Source: Methylophilus sp. 13
GTDB lineage: Bacteria; Pseudomonadota; Gammaproteobacteria; Burkholderiales; Methylophilaceae
DNA length: 64,000 bases
NCBI RefSeq assembly: GCF_015354335.1
Contig: NZ_JADKYR010000007.1
Coordinates: 1 to 64,000, forward strand
Reading direction: 5' to 3'
Shown here: one piece after another, positions 46,192 through 55,434 of the stretch
How positions within the stretch are numbered: position 1 is the first letter of the stretch
Layout: the number at the start of each line of letters is the position of its first letter
Position numbers and translations under genes: made by a program
Notes under the pieces: model-generated
The model's database searches: none
What the model was told of the DNA's origin: nothing
The model's input: the letters and a program-made list of their open reading frames with translations, nothing else

Positions 46192-47604
46192 TTAATCCCT
46201 GATCACTTGTGTGAGTAAACCAATATCACGTGCCAGCGTCTGGTCATTCAAGCGTAATTGTTCAATTTCTTCGCAGGCGTGCATCACGGTTGTGTGGTGA
46301 CGTCCGCCAAAAGCTTCCCCAATCTCTGGAAAGCTATGATTGGTAAGCTCACGCGCCAAAGACATGGCCACCTGGCGCGGTCTGGCGACATTGCGTGAGC
46401 GTTTTTTGCTAAACATATCGCTGACTTTGATTTTGTAATAGTCAGCCACTGTCTTTTGAATGTTTTCGATGGTGATCTGGCGGCCGCGCACGGCAATCAG
46501 GTCTCGTAGTGCGTCTTTGGCCAGATGCACATCAATGGCATGACCGGTAAAGTTAGCCATGGCAATAATACGATTCAAGGCGCCTTCAAGTTCTCGCACG
46601 CTAGAGCGTATCTGTTTGGCAACAAAAAAGGCCACATCTTCATGCAGATCTATATTCAGGTTTTCAGCCTTTTTGCGCAGAATGGCTACCCGCATTTCCA
46701 GCTCTGGTGGCTCCACCGCGACGGTAAGCCCCCAGCTGAAGCGAGTACGTAGCCGTTCATCCATGTCTGCGATTTCTTTAGGATAGGTATCGCAAGTGAT
46801 GACTATTTGTTTTTTTTCTTCAATCAGCGTGTTAAATGCGTAGAAGAACTCTTCCTGGGTGCGTGTTTTTTTGGCGAAAAACTGAATATCATCAATTAGC
46901 AATAGATCCAGCGAATGATAAAGTTGTTTGAATTCATCAAACGCCTTGTTTTCATAAGCCTTTACTACATCGGAGACATAACGTTCTGCGTGCAGGTAAC
47001 GGATATTCGCTTCTGGCTTAATTTTCTTTAATTCGTTGCCGATGGCTTGTAGCAAATGTGTTTTGCCCAAGCCGACGCCGCCATAAATAAACAGTGGGTT
47101 ATATGCCTGACCAGGATTGCCTGCCACCTGTATTGCCGCTGCGCGTGCTAGCTGGTTTGCACGGCCAGTGACATAGTTATCAAACAAGAAACTGTCATTG
47201 AGCCCACTACTCTTCTCATTTTTAACCGGTTTTGCGCTTGATCGTGGAATGGGGGGCCGATTTGGTTTGCTAACGGTTTTTGTCGGTGCTTTTGCAATGG
47301 CGGCTTCAACTGGATTTTCGCTCACACTGGCTGCCTTGTTAACCACGGGTGCTGCCGGTGCCAAGGATTCACTACTGTCGACAATCAGTTCAAGAATCGC
47401 TGTTGGAGAGAGTTCTGTCGCGATCGTCTCTATGCGTGAAAAAAACTTGCTTTTGACCCATTGCATGACAAATTTGTTGGGCGCAACAATTTGCACGGAT
47501 TCCCCATTGATGCGTGCTTTCAGGGGTTTGATCCAGGTGTTGTATTGTTGTGCTGACAGCTCTTGCTCGAACTTTAACAAACAATAGGCCCAAAAATTTT
47601 CCAT
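46192..47604 (-). CDS. dnaA: Chromosomal replication initiator DnaA
   Basis: A 470-residue AAA+ initiator. Domain I is at 1-75, a variable linker rich in Ala, Pro, Ser and Lys spans about 76-135, the ATPase has Walker A GGVGLGKTHLLQ (175-186) and Walker B LLLIDDIQFFAKK, and the C-terminal DNA-binding domain ends with the box-recognition signature RPRQVAMSLARELTNHSFPEIGEAFGGRHHTTVMHA. It runs leftward with dnaN and gyrB. A perfect DnaA box about 170 bp upstream suggests autoregulation. Confidence 0.97.
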   Translation of the reverse strand: MENFWAYCLLKFEQELSAQQYNTWIKPLKARINGESVQIVAPNKFVMQWVKSKFFSRIETIATELSPTAILELIVDSSESLAPAAPVVNKAASVSENPVEAAIAKAPTKTVSKPNRPPIPRSSAKPVKNEKSSGLNDSFLFDNYVTGRANQLARAAAIQVAGNPGQAYNPLFIYGGVGLGKTHLLQAIGNELKKIKPEANIRYLHAERYVSDVVKAYENKAFDEFKQLYHSLDLLLIDDIQFFAKKTRTQEEFFYAFNTLIEEKKQIVITCDTYPKEIADMDERLRTRFSWGLTVAVEPPELEMRVAILRKKAENLNIDLHEDVAFFVAKQIRSSVRELEGALNRIIAMANFTGHAIDVHLAKDALRDLIAVRGRQITIENIQKTVADYYKIKVSDMFSKKRSRNVARPRQVAMSLARELTNHSFPEIGEAFGGRHHTTVMHACEEIEQLRLNDQTLARDIGLLTQVIRD

Positions 47605-47932
47605 TGCTCCAGTGCTTTTTTTAAAAGTAATTGCAACACATTGATCGCGAATACGGATCAGCGTGTTGAATATTTATTCGTTATAATTGCCAGGAAAGAG
47701 TGGCAGAAGAAGTGGTCTTGTCTTGGTTGTTGTCATGACCATCTGTTGAGTATTCTAAACGTTTTAAGGCGAGTTATCCACAGCCCGCCATCATAAAAAA
47801 TTAAAAAAAATCATTGACATAAACTCTGAATTTGATGTTTAATTAAGGGTTTTTGAAATCGGCAAATATTGAGCGTAATAATCAAGCTTGCCGGATTAGA
47901 GTTTAATTGCCATTTTTGGCCGGAGTTTAATA
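47605..47932. other. dnaA-rpmH divergent gap (328 bp), alternative origin or regulatory region
   Basis: This gap has no gene. It carries one perfect DnaA box TTATCCACA at 47774-47782, followed by an AT-rich run (about 47791-47825) and the rpmH promoter. The polarity of transcription changes here. Leftward dnaA promoters must also lie in it, but I could not fix their -35 and -10 boxes. Confidence 0.5.
47814..47843 (+). promoter_or_regulatory. rpmH promoter
   Basis: A perfect -35 TTGACA (47814-47819) is followed after 18 bp by TTTAAT (47838-47843) as -10. The mRNA would begin near 47850, about 80 bases ahead of rpmH. Confidence 0.55.
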
Positions 47933-48067
47933 ATGAAACGTACCTATCAACCATCTAAAACCCGTCGTGCACGTACCCATGGCTTTCTGGTACGTATGAA
48001 AACCAAAGGTGGCCGCGCAGTGATTGCTGCTCGTCGCGCTAAAGGTCGTAAACGTTTGGGTCTGTAA
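47933..48067 (+). CDS. rpmH: 50S ribosomal protein L34
   Basis: A 44-residue ribosomal protein reading [18 protein letters not shown] and ending AKGRKRLGL, the standard L34 sequence. It begins with a CGGAG ribosome-binding site in CCGGAGTTTAATA. It heads the rpmH-rnpA-yidD-yidC-mnmE gene row rightward from the origin. A terminator-like hairpin follows inside rnpA. Confidence 0.98.
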   Translation: MKRTYQPSKTRRARTHGFLVRMKTKGGRAVIAARRAKGRKRLGL

Positions 48068-48098
48068 TCCCTGACAATGCATTGCGGATACTCAATGC

Positions 48099-48443
48099 AT
48101 GACATTGTATAAGCTAAAAAAAACGGATGAATTTTCATCCGTTTTTAGTTTCAGGAAGCGGTTTTATGGTGAATGGTTAATTGCCAATATCAAACCAAAT
48201 CAGCTTTCACATCACCGCTACGGTCTGGTTGTTTCAAAAAAAGTGTCCAAACTGGCGGTCAGACGCAATTACATGAAACGGGTGTTGCGAGAAGTCCTGC
48301 GTGCTCACCCAGCAATGTCGCCTGTTTGTTTCGATGTGGTGGTACAAGTGCGTAAGCCGTTCAAACAAGGTGAATTTGCTCAAGTGCGTCAAGATGTAGA
48401 GACTTTGCTATGCCGTTTAAGCAAATCCGTGCATGCTTCCTGA
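48099..48443 (+). CDS. rnpA: Ribonuclease P protein component
   Basis: A 114-residue basic protein that assists RNase P RNA in tRNA 5' maturation. The diagnostic RNR-like motif is present as LAVRRNYMKRVLREVLR. The start codon lies 31 bp after rpmH; no clear ribosome-binding site precedes it, and codons 7-16 form a terminator-like hairpin. The end overlaps nothing; yidD starts 13 bp downstream. Confidence 0.95.
   Translation: MTLYKLKKTDEFSSVFSFRKRFYGEWLIANIKPNQLSHHRYGLVVSKKVSKLAVRRNYMKRVLREVLRAHPAMSPVCFDVVVQVRKPFKQGEFAQVRQDVETLLCRLSKSVHAS
48119..48146 (+). terminator. Terminator-like hairpin inside the 5' end of rnpA
   Basis: AAAAACGGATGAA at 48119-48131 is the exact reverse complement of TTCATCCGTTTTT at 48134-48146. 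Innermost bases must stay unpaired, leaving a stem of about 11 bp with the T5 run at its 3' side. It covers codons 7-16 of rnpA, so it would end or attenuate transcripts after rpmH, making L34 mRNA more abundant than rnpA mRNA. Confidence 0.65.
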
Positions 48444-48456
48444 TGAATCTTTGCCG

Positions 48457-48666
48457 ATGAAGACGTTGTTGATATTCTTGATCAAGTGTTACCAATGGGG
48501 ACTCAGTCCCTGGTTGGGAAGACAATGTCGTTTTCACCCTACCTGTTCACACTATGCCATTGAGGCCTTGCAACGCTATGGTGCGTGGCGTGGGAGTGTG
48601 TTAGCCTTACGCCGCATCGGTCGTTGTCATCCCTGGCATCCAGGTGGTGTAGACCCCCTACCCTGA
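48457..48666 (+). CDS. yidD: Membrane protein insertion efficiency factor YidD
   Basis: A 69-residue YidD protein starting MKTLLIFLIKCYQWGLSPWLG with the conserved CRFHPTCSHYAIEALQRYG core and the final CHPWHPGGVDPLP. YidD is a small membrane-associated aid for YidC. The start at 48457 follows a weak site; an upstream in-frame ATG at 48433 would overlap rnpA by 11 bp. It lies 17 bp before yidC. Confidence 0.94.
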   Translation: MKTLLIFLIKCYQWGLSPWLGRQCRFHPTCSHYAIEALQRYGAWRGSVLALRRIGRCHPWHPGGVDPLP

Positions 48667-48683
48667 CTTTTAAACGAAATCTT

Positions 48684-50285
48684 ATGGATACTCGCCGTCT
48701 AATTCTGTTCGTGATTTTTTCTTTTTCCATCATGTTGCTGTGGGATGCCTGGCAACAAGACCATTCACCACAACCAACTGCCGAGCAAGTGGCACAAGCG
48801 CTGCCTGAAACTGCTGATAAACCGCAGGTAGATGGCTTTCATTTAAACAAAGGCACACGTATCGCCATCACAACTGATCGTTATTCGGCGGTTATTGACA
48901 CTGCCGGCGGTGATTTACGTCAATTATCCTTGTTAGAACATAAAGCAGATAATGGCGCTGGCCCTTATGAGTTGATGAGTGATAGCAGTAAAGACAAATT
49001 ATATGTTGCGCAAACCGGCCTCAAGGGTGAAGGCTTGCCTACGCATTATGAAAGCTTTACCGCTGAGGCTAGCACCTACCAAATGCAAGCGGATCAACAA
49101 ACGTTGGATATCCGTTTAACTGCCCCGGAGAAGAATGGTATTGCAGTAGACAAGATTTACCGCTTTCATCGTGGTGAATATGTCATTGATGTGTTGTATG
49201 AAATCAAGAATAACAGCGAAAAAGCCATTTCGCCTTCGGTGTATTACCAAATCATTCACGATAATGAATCCAATCAGGGTTCTAAAATGATGCCGACCTT
49301 TACTGGGGGCGCTTATTTCACCCAAGCAGACAAGTACAACAAGGTGAAATTTGATGAAATGGCCAAAAAGGACGTTTCTATCAATGCTAAAGATGGTTGG
49401 ATTGGCTTGGTACAACATTACTTTGTCAGCGCCTGGATTCCACAATCAAAATCTGAACGCAAGTTTTACACGACAAAACTCAGTGAGCATGACTTCTCAA
49501 TTGGTACCATTTTGCCTGTAGGCGAAATTGCACCAGGGACAATTAAAACAGTAGACGCAAAATTATTCAGTGGACCGCAAGTTCAGCAAGCCTTGGAAGC
49601 GACGGCGCCTGGCTTGGAATATGTGGTCGATTACGGCATTTTGACCGTGATTGCCAAACCGTTAATGTGGTTGTTGAGTCATATCCACGATCTGGTGAAA
49701 AACTGGGGTGTGTCGATTATTGTGCTGACCATCCTCATCAAGGCAGCTTTCTTCAAGTTGTCTGCATCTGGCTACCGCAATATGGCGCATTTGCGTGAAA
49801 TTGCCCCACGCATGCAAGCACTGAAAGACAAGTTTGGCGACGACAAGCAAAAGCTGCAGCAAGCCATGATGGAAATGTACCGCACCGAAAAAATTAACCC
49901 GATGGGTGGTTGCTTGCCCATACTGGTACAAATCCCAGTGTTTATTTCCTTGTATTGGGTATTGTTGGGCTCTGTAGAATTACGGCATGCCCCATTTTTT
50001 GGCTGGATACAGGATTTGTCTGCGACCGATCCCTATTTTGTGTTGCCCATATTGATGGGTGCCACCATGATTATTCAAACCTTCTTGAATCCACCACCTA
50101 CTGATCCGATTCAAGCAAAAGTGATGAAGATCATGCCTGTATTGTTCAGTGTATTCTTTTTCTTCTTTCCTGCCGGCTTGGTATTGTACTGGCTGGTCAA
50201 CAATATCCTGTCTATCTGGCAACAATGGGCGATTAATCGCATGATCCACGCCGAAGCGCTGGCGAAAAAAGGACATGGCAAATAA
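48684..50285 (+). CDS. yidC: Membrane protein insertase YidC
   Basis: A 533-residue inner-membrane insertase. An N-terminal membrane anchor (about residues 6-23) precedes the large periplasmic domain and then five conserved helices in the C-terminal half, including the [14 protein letters not shown] segment and [20 protein letters not shown]. It integrates and folds membrane proteins such as the ATP synthase c subunit, encoded later in this window. The stop overlaps the start of mnmE by 11 bp. Confidence 0.96.
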   Translation: MDTRRLILFVIFSFSIMLLWDAWQQDHSPQPTAEQVAQALPETADKPQVDGFHLNKGTRIAITTDRYSAVIDTAGGDLRQLSLLEHKADNGAGPYELMSDSSKDKLYVAQTGLKGEGLPTHYESFTAEASTYQMQADQQTLDIRLTAPEKNGIAVDKIYRFHRGEYVIDVLYEIKNNSEKAISPSVYYQIIHDNESNQGSKMMPTFTGGAYFTQADKYNKVKFDEMAKKDVSINAKDGWIGLVQHYFVSAWIPQSKSERKFYTTKLSEHDFSIGTILPVGEIAPGTIKTVDAKLFSGPQVQQALEATAPGLEYVVDYGILTVIAKPLMWLLSHIHDLVKNWGVSIIVLTILIKAAFFKLSASGYRNMAHLREIAPRMQALKDKFGDDKQKLQQAMMEMYRTEKINPMGGCLPILVQIPVFISLYWVLLGSVELRHAPFFGWIQDLSATDPYFVLPILMGATMIIQTFLNPPPTDPIQAKVMKIMPVLFSVFFFFFPAGLVLYWLVNNILSIWQQWAINRMIHAEALAKKGHGK

Positions 50286-51630
50286 TCTTCCGATTGCCAA
50301 CGATACCATTGCCGCGATTGCAACCGCCCCCGGTGCAGGCGGCATTGGTGTCGTCAGGGTCTCCGGCCCGCTAGCAGCCAGTATTGCTGCTCAAATTCTC
50401 GGGCACTGCCCTCCCCCGCGTCACGCAGCGTATCTTTCTTTTCTACAAGCCGACGGTGTATTAATAGATCGTGGCATTGCTATTTTTTTCCCCAATCCTC
50501 ATTCCTATACAGGTGAAGATGTGCTTGAGCTACAGGCGCATGGCGGGACTGCGTTGATGCAAATATTGCTTGCGCGTTGCATCGAATGCGGCGCACGCCA
50601 TGCGATGGCCGGCGAGTTCACACAACGCGCATATTTGAATGACAAACTGGATCTCGCCCAAGCTGAAGCAGTGGCAGATCTGATTAATGCCTCTACTGAG
50701 GAAGCGGCCCGCAGTGCAGTTCGATCGTTGTCTGGCGAGTTTTCTAATGCGGTACAGGACTTGTTGCATCAATTGATTGATTTGCGCATGTATGTCGAGG
50801 CTTGCCTGGATTTTCCTGAGGAAGAGATTGATTTCATCACGCAAGGGCGAGTGTTGGAAAAGCTTCAACAAAATCAGGTCACCTTGCAAAGAATTTTCCA
50901 CCAGGCAAAACAGGGTGCTTTGCTGCGCGAAGGCATGAATGTGGTGTTGATTGGACAGCCCAATGTTGGCAAATCCAGTTTATTAAATGCCTTATCTGGT
51001 GAAGAGGTGGCGATTGTGACACCGATAGCTGGTACGACACGTGATACCATCAAAAACGTCATTCAAATCCAGGGTGTGCCTTTGCATATCATTGATACTG
51101 CAGGTTTGCGTGAGACCGAAGATACCGTGGAGCAATTTGGCATAGCCCGGACCTGGAAAGCGATTGCAAGTGCGCATGTGGCTTTGTTACTTGTAGATAG
51201 TCAGCATGGCATTGGTGCATTTGAAAAGTCCATTCTTGAAAAGTTACCGAGTCAGGTCAAAAAAGTTTGGGTGCACAATAAGATAGATGTTTCACGTGAA
51301 ACATCGCGCACTGATGTTATTGATCATGAGCAGCACGTATTTTTATCAGCCAAGACAGGTCTAGGTATTCCCTTGTTGCAAAAAACCTTGCTGGAGATGA
51401 TTGGTTATCAACCTGGCGGAGAAGGTGTGTTTATGGCAAGGGCTCGACACTTGCAGGCTTTGCAAGCCGTATCAGAGCACTTAAGTCATGCGGTGAGTCA
51501 AATGAATGCTGCGGAGCTCATTGCAGAAGAGTTGCGTTGCGCACAAGAGGCGTTGGGTAGTATCACTGGCGAGTTTACGCCGGATGATTTGCTTGGGGAA
51601 ATATTCAGTCGTTTTTGTATAGGTAAATAA
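50275..51630 (+). CDS. mnmE: tRNA modification GTPase MnmE (TrmE)
   Basis: A 451-residue GTPase. Its N-terminal folate-binding domain, helical domain with inserted G domain ([34 protein letters not shown]) and C-terminal CIGK are all visible. With MnmG it adds carboxymethylaminomethyl to U34 of certain tRNAs. The start overlaps yidC by 11 bp. A perfect parS site is embedded in the coding sequence (51288-51303). Confidence 0.97.
   Translation: MANNLPIANDTIAAIATAPGAGGIGVVRVSGPLAASIAAQILGHCPPPRHAAYLSFLQADGVLIDRGIAIFFPNPHSYTGEDVLELQAHGGTALMQILLARCIECGARHAMAGEFTQRAYLNDKLDLAQAEAVADLINASTEEAARSAVRSLSGEFSNAVQDLLHQLIDLRMYVEACLDFPEEEIDFITQGRVLEKLQQNQVTLQRIFHQAKQGALLREGMNVVLIGQPNVGKSSLLNALSGEEVAIVTPIAGTTRDTIKNVIQIQGVPLHIIDTAGLRETEDTVEQFGIARTWKAIASAHVALLLVDSQHGIGAFEKSILEKLPSQVKKVWVHNKIDVSRETSRTDVIDHEQHVFLSAKTGLGIPLLQKTLLEMIGYQPGGEGVFMARARHLQALQAVSEHLSHAVSQMNAAELIAEELRCAQEALGSITGEFTPDDLLGEIFSRFCIGK
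51288..51303. promoter_or_regulatory. parS site inside mnmE
   Basis: TGTTTCACGTGAAACA, a perfect 16-bp parS, read in frame as DVSRETS-type residues of MnmE between the G4 motif NKID and the next strand. Flanking GA/TC extend the palindrome to 20 bp. Confidence 0.9.
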
Positions 51631-51655
51631 AAACCCGCATCAGCGGGTTTTTTTT
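51631..51655. terminator. Bidirectional terminator between mnmE and the cytochrome b gene
   Basis: AAACCCGC at 51631-51638 pairs with GCGGGTTT at 51643-51650, loop ATCA, followed by T residues to 51655. The loop contains the TGA stop codon (minus strand) of the cytochrome b gene, so that gene's last codons form one arm of its own terminator. Confidence 0.9.
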
Positions 51656-52224
51656 CGGGGGAACGGTGTGTTTTTTTGGTCAAACCGTTCTTCAATACTG
51701 CATACGCGTTTACACCCTGTAATCATCGCCCAGATCAGGTTATCACGATTGATGATGCTTTCAAAAATCACACCGAAGACATGGACCACCACCACACCCA
51801 GCCATGTCCAGGTCACATAGTGATGTAAGGTTTTGGCCATTTCATCATCAATAAAGTCCCAGCCATTGTTATAAACAATGCAGCCGGAACCTACCGTCAG
51901 GATGCCTAGGCCCAGCATCGCATAAATTGCTATCGCACCTGTGGGGTTGTGGCCGATATAGTGCTTGGCTGTTCCATGGATAAGCTTGTAGAGATGTTTC
52001 AGCGCCCACACAGGGTTCAGCGGGAAGCTATGAAAGTTTGCATAACCTGTGGAAATAATGCCCCAAATAATGCGCGCCACGATCAGAGTGCCGGCCACAT
52101 AACCCGCATAAGCATGATGTAGCCGATCCCACATCGAGTCGTGCGTATAAAAGGCATAAGCAAACGCCGCGACCAGTGACCAATGGAAGATCCGTATAAA
52201 CGGATCCCATACGTAACGTAGCAT
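51640..52224 (-). CDS. Cytochrome b561-type membrane protein, partner of cytochrome c''
   Basis: A 194-residue di-heme membrane cytochrome b with four predicted helices and histidine heme ligands, for example in RIFHWSLVAAF, RLHHAYAGY and LHHYVTWTWLGVVVVH. It starts 4 bp after the cytochrome c'' gene on the same strand and probably passes electrons from quinol to cytochrome c''. The C-terminal residues FPRKKTR are encoded by the terminator stem and T tract. Confidence 0.88.
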   Translation of the reverse strand: MLRYVWDPFIRIFHWSLVAAFAYAFYTHDSMWDRLHHAYAGYVAGTLIVARIIWGIISTGYANFHSFPLNPVWALKHLYKLIHGTAKHYIGHNPTGAIAIYAMLGLGILTVGSGCIVYNNGWDFIDDEMAKTLHHYVTWTWLGVVVVHVFGVIFESIINRDNLIWAMITGCKRVCSIEERFDQKNTPFPRKKTR

Positions 52225-52228
52225 TGAA

Positions 52229-52663
52229 TTATTTGCTAGGTTTTGTTTCGGTTAACAGATAAGCGATAAAGTTTGCCTTTTCTGAAGGTGAGCAGTCTGC
52301 ACCCAAAATATCATTGCAGTGTTTGGTGAACTCTTCTTCTACTTTATCAATATCGGTAAAGCGCTTGGTATTCACGCGTGGTGCCAGTGGAGGGATTTCC
52401 TTGCCAGTGACGATGTTCTTGCCAACGTTAGCAGGGTTGTTAGTGTGGCAAGAGGCACATGCCGCTTCTTTACCACTTGGTGTTTTGAATTTGCGGTTAA
52501 AGAAAATTTTACCATCAGTAATGGAGGGGGCTTCGTACATGGAGTTTGCAGAGTGTGCAATGTTGGTATATTTGTATACCAGTTTTTCAGCATTGGTGAC
52601 ATCAGCCAATGCGTGCGCAGAAAAAAGAACCCCGAATACAGCAATGATTGTTTTGATTTTCAT
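52229..52663 (-). CDS. Cytochrome c'' (SHP-like, DUF1924)
   Basis: A 144-residue precursor: a 20-residue signal peptide ending AHALA, then a 124-residue mature protein starting DVTNAEK. It carries one heme motif (CASCH, mature C49, C52, H53), a second ligand H95 and a disulfide pair C96-C104 in HCNDILGADC. From memory this is near-identical to the structurally studied cytochrome c'' of Methylophilus methylotrophus, in which H95 leaves the heme on reduction. It resembles oxygen-binding SHP proteins. It is cotranscribed with the membrane cytochrome b gene. Confidence 0.95.
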   Translation of the reverse strand: MKIKTIIAVFGVLFSAHALADVTNAEKLVYKYTNIAHSANSMYEAPSITDGKIFFNRKFKTPSGKEAACASCHTNNPANVGKNIVTGKEIPPLAPRVNTKRFTDIDKVEEEFTKHCNDILGADCSPSEKANFIAYLLTETKPSK

Positions 52664-52735
52664 GGTAATAGCTCCTTGGTTGTTTTAGGAAAAATTCTAT
52701 TCTTGTTATGTTAAGCAAATATGGCCTGCTTGTTA

Positions 52736-52771
52736 TTGATTTGTATTAAACCGTAAATACATTGTATTAAA
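52736..52771. promoter_or_regulatory. Direct repeats and FNR-like motif in the cytochrome c''-mnmG gap
   Basis: TTGTATTAAA occurs at 52741-52750 and 52762-52771, offset by 21 bp (two helical turns). The first lies in TTGATTTGTATTAA (52736-52749), one base from the FNR/Anr consensus TTGAT-N4-ATCAA, about 75-85 bp upstream of the cytochrome c'' start. A weak mnmG -10 (TAAAAT, 52828-52833) is on the other side. Confidence 0.35.
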
Positions 52772-52870
52772 TCATAGTTTAGGTGTAACAATGCAGTGAT
52801 TTAAATGACCATTTAGTAAGTTTAAGCTAAAATCATAAATCTTTTTAAATCAAACAGTTCAAGATTCTTT

Positions 52871-54811
52871 ATGATGGACTTTCCTGATCGATTCGATGTC
52901 ATTGTGGTGGGTGGTGGGCATGCCGGCACCGAGGCTGCGCTGGCGGCTGCCCGTATGGGTCAAAAAACCCTCTTGTTGAGCCACAACATTGAAACTCTGG
53001 GGCAAATGTCCTGTAACCCTTCTATTGGTGGCATAGGCAAGGGTCACCTGGTCAAAGAGGTTGATGCCCTCGGTGGCGCCATGGCGGCCGCCACTGATGA
53101 GGGAGGTATCCAGTTTCGTATCTTGAATTCTAGTAAAGGCCCGGCTGTGCGTGCCACGCGTGCGCAAGCCGATCGCATTTTGTACAAGGCGGCCATTCGA
53201 CGCCGTCTGGAGAACCAGCAAAATTTGTGGCTGTTTCAGCAGGCGGTAGACGATATCATTCTTGAGAATCATCGCGCTGCGGGAGTGGTAACGCAGATTG
53301 GTTTGCGTTTCTATGCAAAGTCGGTGGTGCTCACTGCAGGGACATTTTTGGGTGGCTTGGTGCATGTGGGTTTGCAAAGTTATAGCGCCGGGCGCGCCGG
53401 AGACCCGCCCGCAATCTCCCTGGCGGCTAGGCTAAGAGAAATTGGTCTCCCGGCTGGCCGGCTAAAAACTGGAACACCACCACGTATTGATGGTAGAACC
53501 ATTGATTACAGTGTGATGACTGAGCAGCCTGGTGATACACCAGTGCCGGTGTTCTCCTTTTTGGGTAATGCAGGCCAGCATCCGCAACAGTTACCTTGCT
53601 GGATTACGCATACCAATCAGCAGACGCATGACATTATTCGCAGTGGATTGGATCGTTCGCCGATGTACACGGGTGTGATTGAAGGTGTGGGCCCGCGTTA
53701 TTGCCCCTCTGTTGAAGACAAAATTCATCGCTTTGCCGACAAAGAGTCTCATCAGGTATTTCTTGAGCCTGAGGGGTTGACGACCCATGAGATCTATCCG
53801 AACGGCATTTCCACCAGTTTGCCATTTGACATTCAGTTATCGTTGGTGCGTTCGATTCGCGGGCTGGAGCAGGCGCATATCTTGCGCCCCGGATACGCCA
53901 TTGAATACGACTATTACGATCCAAGAGGATTAAAGTCGACTCTCGAAACCAAGGCTGTGCAAGGCTTGTTTTTTGCCGGACAGATCAATGGGACAACCGG
54001 TTATGAAGAGGCGGCAGCACAAGGGTTGTTAGCAGGTGCAAATGCCGCACTTTATGCGCAAGATAAAGACGGTTGGTGCCCCTCCCGTGAACAAGCCTAT
54101 TTGGGTGTGTTGGTGGATGATTTGATTACAACGGGTGTGAATGAGCCATACCGGATGTTTACTAGCCGTGCAGAGTACCGATTGCAGTTGCGTGAAGATA
54201 ATGCAGATATGCGCTTGACTGAAGTCGGTCGTCAACTGGGGTTGGTTGATGATGTGCGCTGGGCGGCCTTCTGTAAAAAACAGGAAGCGATCACGCGTGA
54301 GCAAGCAAGATTGAAGCGCACGTTTTTACAGCCTGACCAAGGTCAATCCCTGGGCAATAGCCAAAATAAAATTGTTTCACGTGAAACACAAACGTTGGTT
54401 TTTGGTAAAGCTTTGGAGCATGAGTATTCGTTGTTTGAATTATTACGGCGTCCAGAAGTGAGTTATCAATCATTGCTGGAAATTGTTCCCTCCTCTGAAG
54501 TGTTGGCCGAAGATGTGATGGAGCAAGTAGAAATTGCTGCCAAGTATCAAGGCTATATTGATCGTCAAAATGAGGAAATTTCACGCCAAAAAAATAGTGA
54601 GCACGTCAAGTTGGGCGATGCTATCGATTATAATGATGTGCATGGCTTGAGTATTGAAGCGCGGCAAAAACTGCTAGCACAGAAACCGGAAACAATTGGC
54701 CAAGCCAGTCGCATCCAGGGGATTACCCCTGCCACGATTTCTTTGTTGATGGTTTATCTCAAGCGTAAACAGAAAAAGCAGAGCCAGTCTGGCGATATTG
54801 CAGCAGCATGA
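52871..54811 (+). CDS. mnmG: tRNA uridine-5-carboxymethylaminomethyl modification enzyme MnmG (GidA)
   Basis: A 646-residue FAD-dependent enzyme. The dinucleotide motif is [19 protein letters not shown], followed by [17 protein letters not shown] and [10 protein letters not shown]-type blocks; the C-terminal [16 protein letters not shown] binds MnmE. It acts with MnmE on U34 of tRNAs. It leads the mnmG-rsmG-parA-parB row. A perfect parS lies within it at 54373-54388. The gene contains two adjacent ATGs at 52871 and 52874. Confidence 0.97.
   Translation: MMDFPDRFDVIVVGGGHAGTEAALAAARMGQKTLLLSHNIETLGQMSCNPSIGGIGKGHLVKEVDALGGAMAAATDEGGIQFRILNSSKGPAVRATRAQADRILYKAAIRRRLENQQNLWLFQQAVDDIILENHRAAGVVTQIGLRFYAKSVVLTAGTFLGGLVHVGLQSYSAGRAGDPPAISLAARLREIGLPAGRLKTGTPPRIDGRTIDYSVMTEQPGDTPVPVFSFLGNAGQHPQQLPCWITHTNQQTHDIIRSGLDRSPMYTGVIEGVGPRYCPSVEDKIHRFADKESHQVFLEPEGLTTHEIYPNGISTSLPFDIQLSLVRSIRGLEQAHILRPGYAIEYDYYDPRGLKSTLETKAVQGLFFAGQINGTTGYEEAAAQGLLAGANAALYAQDKDGWCPSREQAYLGVLVDDLITTGVNEPYRMFTSRAEYRLQLREDNADMRLTEVGRQLGLVDDVRWAAFCKKQEAITREQARLKRTFLQPDQGQSLGNSQNKIVSRETQTLVFGKALEHEYSLFELLRRPEVSYQSLLEIVPSSEVLAEDVMEQVEIAAKYQGYIDRQNEEISRQKNSEHVKLGDAIDYNDVHGLSIEARQKLLAQKPETIGQASRIQGITPATISLLMVYLKRKQKKQSQSGDIAAA
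54373..54388. promoter_or_regulatory. parS site inside mnmG
   Basis: TGTTTCACGTGAAACA, perfect 16-bp consensus, read in frame as IVSRETQ in MnmG. It is only 1 kb upstream of parA. Confidence 0.9.
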
Positions 54812-55434
54812 TGGAATTGGCTTCAAAGTTAGCGGCCGGTGTCGAGGTGCTCGGTTTGCAGGCGATGGTTACGCCTGAAATGCAGCAGAAGTGTCTCGCT
54901 TATATGGCGCTTATGCAAAAGTGGAACAAGGTCTATAACCTGACTGCGGTCCGTGATTCAGAAGAGATGCTGGTGCTACATGTGCTGGATAGTTTGAGCG
55001 TTCTGCCTTTTGTAGAGGCCGGTAATGTGCTGGACGTAGGCAGTGGTGGAGGCTTGCCGGGGTTGATAATCGCAATTACGCGTCCCGAGGTCGAAGTCAC
55101 CACGATTGATACTGTACAAAAAAAAGCTATCTTTATGCGGCAGGTCAAGGCTGAGCTTGGATTGTTCAACGCGCAAGTGGTGCATGGCCGGGTTGAAGCG
55201 TATGCGCCCCCTACTCGCTTTTCACAAGTGATCTCGAGAGCCTTTTCCGATATTGCTTTGTTCAAGCAGTTGACTGCACATCTAATTGCGCCACAGGGGC
55301 GATGGTTGGCCATGAAGGGAGTGGCGCCAAGCGATGAGTTGGCGCAGGCAAAGGTCATCCCTAAAGAAGTGATCCGTCTTTATGTGCCCTACTTGCAGGC
55401 CGAAAGACATTTAATCGTGTTTGAGAATACATAA
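54808..55434 (+). CDS. rsmG: 16S rRNA (guanine-N7) methyltransferase RsmG (GidB)
   Basis: A 208-residue SAM-dependent methyltransferase. Core motif [17 protein letters not shown] binds SAM and [16 protein letters not shown] follows; [13 protein letters not shown] is the family's N-terminal signature. It methylates G527 of 16S rRNA. Its start overlaps the mnmG stop by 4 bp and its stop overlaps the parA start by one base. Confidence 0.96.
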   Translation: MMELASKLAAGVEVLGLQAMVTPEMQQKCLAYMALMQKWNKVYNLTAVRDSEEMLVLHVLDSLSVLPFVEAGNVLDVGSGGGLPGLIIAITRPEVEVTTIDTVQKKAIFMRQVKAELGLFNAQVVHGRVEAYAPPTRFSQVISRAFSDIALFKQLTAHLIAPQGRWLAMKGVAPSDELAQAKVIPKEVIRLYVPYLQAERHLIVFENT

